A DNA stretch of 8,238 nucleotides from an uncultured bacterium (lineage in GTDB: Bacteria > Bacillota > Clostridia > Oscillospirales > Ruminococcaceae), in assembly GCA_934845495.1 (NCBI GenBank), contig CAKWRB010000023.1:1-8238 (forward strand). Direction: 5' to 3'. The position numbers and the translations under genes are program-made. The notes beneath the pieces are model-generated. The model worked only from the letters and a program-made list of their open reading frames with translations, did not search any database and was not told the origin of the DNA. This document shows positions 6,240 through 8,238 of the stretch, piece after piece; the first letter of the stretch is position 1; each line of letters opens with the position of its first letter.

Positions 6240-6267
6240 ATTTCGCTAAATTAAAATTTAGCGAAAT
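6240..6267. repeat. 28-bp near-perfect palindrome with dif-like 11-6-11 geometry
   Basis: ATTTCGCTAAATT at 6240-6252 and AATTTAGCGAAAT at 6255-6267 are perfect 13-bp arms around AA. Read as recombination-site geometry, this is an 11-bp arm, a 6-bp centre TTAAAA (6251-6256) and an 11-bp arm, 28 bp in all, the size of a Xer dif site. By eye, roughly half the positions agree with Gram-positive dif as I remember it (outer A.TTC and AA.T, inner AA and TT). AT-richness inflates such agreement, and perfect symmetry is unusual for dif. A Xer-type recombinase gene begins about 620 bp downstream. A plain hairpin or an operator is the alternative. Confidence 0.75.
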
Positions 6268-6533
6268 TGAGGGAAGTGAAAAATACTGAATACCGAGATT
6301 TACCCAGGATCACATACTCAAGCATCAGAATCAATTTCGAGTACATTTTAGAAATATTGAAATTACATTTGTCAGTATTCGTTTGTTTCTATCGGTGCAT
6401 TTATATAAATCACTTCGATTTATCTATATTCGCAATGGGACATTGCTCTAAACGGAAGCTGTATTTTGGTTTGTTTTGATTTAAGGATATGTGTTATTGA
6501 CATACAGAAACCACGATATTTGATACAGCAATC

Positions 6534-6584
6534 AAGAGCTGGGGCCCATTTAGGTTTGTATTGATTTGGATAAATCCAGCTCTT
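6534..6584. repeat. Imperfect hairpin, 9-bp outer and 5-bp inner stem
   Basis: AAGAGCTGG at 6534-6542 pairs with CCAGCTCTT at 6576-6584. Stacked directly inside, ATTTA (6548-6552) pairs with TAAAT (6571-6575), leaving a 5-nt bulge GGCCC on the left arm only. The apical loop is 18 nt. This is the most RNA-like of the hairpins in the AT-rich island. Confidence 0.65.
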
Positions 6585-6734
6585 CCAGAACGCCTGTATG
6601 TGAAGCTGCCTTCACACTGGGTTCAATATATCGGGCATCAGAAAGCTGCGTGAACTGAAATCAGAACCATACTCAACAACTGTATAGAGACCCGAAACTT
6701 TATAGCAACTTCCTGGAAAGCTCTATCGATAAAA

Positions 6735-6772
6735 TCTCAGTGTTTTGTTAAATTTATAACAAAACACTGAGA
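6735..6772. repeat. Perfect 16-bp inverted repeat with 6-bp centre
   Basis: TCTCAGTGTTTTGTTA at 6735-6750 and TAACAAAACACTGAGA at 6757-6772 are exact reverse complements around AATTTA (6751-6756). The repeat lies just upstream of the recombinase promoter. The 6-bp spacer flanked by symmetrical arms fits a tyrosine-recombinase core site or a dimeric operator. As a terminator it would be odd: on the + strand no T run follows; on the - strand TTTTA follows, but no gene in that direction is seen to end here. Confidence 0.85.
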
Positions 6773-6789
6773 GCGATTCGCCTGTTTTC

Positions 6790-6818
6790 TTGAATTCAGG
6801 ATCGATTTATACTATAAT
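6790..6818 (+). promoter_or_regulatory. Sigma-A type promoter of the recombinase gene
   Basis: TTGAAT (6790-6795, 4 of 6 to the -35 consensus) and TATAAT (6813-6818, perfect -10) are separated by 17 bp, the ideal spacing. Transcription would start near 6825, about 60 nt before the GTG of the recombinase. The 16-bp inverted repeat ends 17 bp upstream of the -35, a good place for an autoregulatory site. Confidence 0.8.
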
Positions 6819-6884
6819 AAGTACAGTATTCATGGCGAAATGCGGATTGGGTCAATCGAACCGCAACGGATGGGAGGTTTTGCA

Positions 6885-7898
6885 GTGAAGCGGGAATATG
6901 CGGAGGCCTGCCCTCCCCTACTCAAAGATTTTCTCTACTACATGGAAACGATTCGTGGGCGGTCTCCCCGAACAGTGGATGGATATTTTATCGATCTGCG
7001 CACCTTTCTGCGCTATATCAAGGCAGTCAAAGTTCTGGGATTGCGGGAATTTGAACTCTCGGAAATCACCATCGAGGATCTGGATACATCTGCGATCTGC
7101 GGAGTGACCTTATCGGATATTTACGGATATCTGAACTTTACGCTGACCGAGCGAGAGAACTCTGCCCCTACCCGGGCGCGCAAGGTTTCGAGCATCCGCT
7201 CGTTCTATAAATACATCACCACAAAGACAGATCTGCTGGAGGTCAGTCCGGCAAAGGAGTTGGACCTCCCTGCAATTCGTTCCAGCCTGCCCAAATTCCT
7301 CAGTCTGGAGGAATCTTTGGATTTGCTGCAGGCAGTGGCAGCTGCACAAAACCCCAGAGACTTCTGTATGATCACCTTTCTCATCAACTGCGGGATGCGG
7401 GTTTCTGAACTGGTTGGCCTCAATCTTGCAGATCTTCGAAAAAAAGAAAAAACGCTCCGGCTGCTGGGAAAAGGCAACAAGGAGCGAATTATCTATGTTA
7501 ACGAGGCCTGCCTCCAGGCAATGGAGGGATACGAACCCGTTCGGGCCAAGATCCTTTCAGACCGGCATCGCAGCAATGAGTCGGCACTCTTTTTGTCTGA
7601 GCGTGGAAGCCGGATCTCCGCTCGCCGGGTGGAGCAGATTCTGGAAAAATACCTTGCAGCAGCCGGATTGTCCGGTCGTGGTTATTCCCCTCATAAGCTC
7701 CGCCATACTGCAGCAACACTAATGTATCAGTATGGCGGAGCCGATGTCCGGGTCCTCAAGGAGATCCTCGGGCATGAAAATCTCTCCACAACTGAGATCT
7801 ATACACATGTCTCCAGCCAGCAAATCGAACGCGCGATTGATAGTTCCCCGCTGGCCAAAGTACAGGCACCGAAGTCTGATGAGTCGAAAAAGTCGTAA
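6885..7898 (+). CDS. Xer-type tyrosine recombinase (337 aa)
   Basis: GTG at 6885 is chosen because GGGAGG at 6872-6877 is 7 nt upstream. The in-frame ATG at 6840 has no ribosome site, and similarity begins after the GTG (PPLLKDFLYYMETIRGRSPRTVDGY, a SAM-like core-binding domain). Residues about 5-115 are the DNA-binding N domain and about 140-325 the catalytic domain. All catalytic residues are present: Arg172 (NCGMRVSELVGL), Lys196 (LLGKGNKER), His270 and Arg273 (HKLRHTAATL), His297 (LGHENLSTTEIYTHV) and nucleophile Tyr306. Length and layout match XerC/XerD rather than phage integrases, with no AP2-like arm-binding domain. One extra residue (GG in QYGGADVRV) is present compared with XerD. 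Likely roles are chromosome-dimer resolution at dif or a dedicated local recombination. It has its own promoter, and a convergent gene follows 2 nt after its stop. Whether it is the XerC or XerD orthologue cannot be settled here. Confidence 0.93.
   Translation: MKREYAEACPPLLKDFLYYMETIRGRSPRTVDGYFIDLRTFLRYIKAVKVLGLREFELSEITIEDLDTSAICGVTLSDIYGYLNFTLTERENSAPTRARKVSSIRSFYKYITTKTDLLEVSPAKELDLPAIRSSLPKFLSLEESLDLLQAVAAAQNPRDFCMITFLINCGMRVSELVGLNLADLRKKEKTLRLLGKGNKERIIYVNEACLQAMEGYEPVRAKILSDRHRSNESALFLSERGSRISARRVEQILEKYLAAAGLSGRGYSPHKLRHTAATLMYQYGGADVRVLKEILGHENLSTTEIYTHVSSQQIERAIDSSPLAKVQAPKSDESKKS
7697..7741. repeat. 14-bp perfect inverted repeat inside the recombinase active-site codons
   Basis: GCTCCGCCATACTG at 7697-7710 and CAGTATGGCGGAGC at 7728-7741 are exact reverse complements around a 17-nt loop. 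The left arm encodes the end of HKLRHT, including Arg273; the right arm encodes QYGGA, including the extra Gly. The GC-rich stem should form a strong mRNA hairpin. Confidence 0.85.
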
Positions 7899-7900
7899 AC

Positions 7901-8238
7901 CTACAACAGCACAGAGGAAATCACCTGTACCCAGACTCCGTTTGTCGCAGCCAGAAGCAGTGAGGCACCTGCGTAGCTGATAAACTTCCGGCAATACAAT
8001 CCCAGCTCCGGAAGTTGGGAAGTGTTTCCTCCATAAAGGACTTTCCAGCAGAGTAGACTCTGCTTTACTGCAATTGTTCCAAACCCGATCCAGAGCAAGG
8101 CGCAGCACAACAGAAACGGTGCAAAGACCAGCGTTGCGCGAAATCCAGGACTTCCGGTTTCTGCAGCAGTTTCCAAAGCAGCAGAAATCAAAGCCCCATA
8201 CCCCATTCCCTCAAATCCCATCATGATTGGGAAAACCG
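7901..8238 (-). CDS. Integral membrane protein, C-terminal part (5' end beyond window), possibly SpoIIM-like
   Basis: On the - strand the frame is open from the right edge to TAG (7903-7901), giving 111 residues. Four codons (V-F-P-I) precede the first ATG (8224-8222) with no ribosome site nearby, so the gene very likely begins outside the window. The residues show EGMGYGALISAALETAA, then two hydrophobic segments: ATLVFAPFLLCCALLWIGFG and, near the end, YAGASLLLAATNGVWVQVISSVLL. An amphipathic, partly basic stretch lies between them. This resembles the C-terminal half of SpoIIM/'stage II sporulation protein M' membrane proteins, and spoIIM lies near xerD in Bacillus, but the match is from memory and weak. 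A generic multi-pass membrane protein is the safe call. A 9-bp inverted repeat (AACTTCCGG 7983-7991 / CCGGAAGTT 8008-8016) lies inside. The gene converges on the recombinase gene with 2 nt between stops. Confidence 0.62.
   Translation of the reverse strand, partial: VFPIMMGFEGMGYGALISAALETAAETGSPGFRATLVFAPFLLCCALLWIGFGTIAVKQSLLCWKVLYGGNTSQLPELGLYCRKFISYAGASLLLAATNGVWVQVISSVLL

Larger units (their letters stand above)
6148..6784. other. AT-rich, gene-free, hairpin-rich island between the permease and recombinase genes
   Basis: No convincing gene was found on either strand. The longest frame (TTG at 6267 to 6479, 70 codons) has no ribosome site and no family resemblance. The stretch is much richer in A+T than the flanking genes: 6361-6420, for example, has 17 G/C in 60 bases. 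It is crowded with short inverted repeats. Besides those listed separately, there are ATAAATC/GATTTAT at 6405-6411 and 6417-6423, GCAATG/CATTGC at 6432-6437 and 6441-6446, and TGTGAAG/CTTCACA at 6599-6605 and 6610-6616. Possible meanings are a structured RNA, decayed acquired DNA, or a recombination target region. No tRNA, rRNA or known small-RNA consensus was recognised. Confidence 0.7.

Noticed and set aside
6267..6479. 70-codon frame in the AT-rich island
   Set aside because: It starts at TTG, has no ribosome site, lies inside a palindrome at its start, and its residues show no family pattern or periodicity.
6591..6660. tRNA-like piece (GGTTCAA in a hairpin-rich stretch)
   Set aside because: No acceptor stem, anticodon arm or overall cloverleaf can be drawn around it.
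6148..6784. CRISPR array in the repeat-rich island
   Set aside because: The repeats are single inverted pairs of different sequence, not regularly spaced direct repeats.
6840..6884. ATG at 6840 as recombinase start
   Set aside because: No ribosome site and no family similarity in the extra 15 residues; GTG 6885 has GGGAGG at ideal spacing.

Overview
The window looks like chromosome of a Gram-positive anaerobe of the Clostridia, most likely in or near the Oscillospiraceae/Ruminococcaceae. This is an inference from gene content: feoB followed by a small Cys-rich membrane protein and a DtxR-like regulator, a CwlD-type amidase next to radA, and an adaptor plus MacB-type permease without a Gram-negative outer-membrane partner. 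Purine-rich Shine-Dalgarno sites and several GTG starts agree. All recognisable genes are on the + strand except a partial membrane-protein gene entering from the right edge on the - strand.

Layout. (1) 1-1031: 3' end of a ferrous-iron uptake operon: the FeoB C-terminus, a 52-aa FeoB-associated Cys-rich membrane protein and a DtxR-type winged-helix regulator, closed by a strong terminator. (2) 1032-1309: a gene-free stretch with a cluster of direct and inverted TATAAT-containing repeats. (3) 1310-3857: GNAT acetyltransferase, N-acetylmuramoyl-L-alanine amidase (cwlD-like) and radA. The amidase reading frame runs 112 nt into radA, which suggests a frameshift or a remodelled C-terminus. (4) 3858-6147: a hairpin that would hide the next gene's ribosome binding site, then a HlyD/MacA-like adaptor overlapping a MacB-like permease. 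No ATPase is present, and a weak terminator follows. (5) 6148-6884: about 640 bp of AT-rich DNA without a convincing gene but rich in inverted repeats, ending in a good sigma-A promoter. Two of its palindromes have perfect arms around a 6-bp centre, the layout of tyrosine-recombinase core sites. (6) 6885-7898: an intact Xer-type tyrosine recombinase carrying a 14-bp perfect inverted repeat over its catalytic HxxR codons. (7) 7901-8238: the C-terminal part of a convergent membrane-protein gene whose stop codon is 2 nt from the recombinase stop.

The first block imports Fe(II) and probably senses metal, thiol or redox state. The adaptor/permease pair should form an export or envelope-maintenance ABC complex with an ATPase encoded elsewhere. 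The amidase acts on cell-wall or spore-cortex peptidoglycan, and RadA acts in recombination. The most unusual part is the repeat-rich AT island next to the Xer recombinase. It is a candidate dif-like site or recombinase target region, but sequence alone does not prove this.
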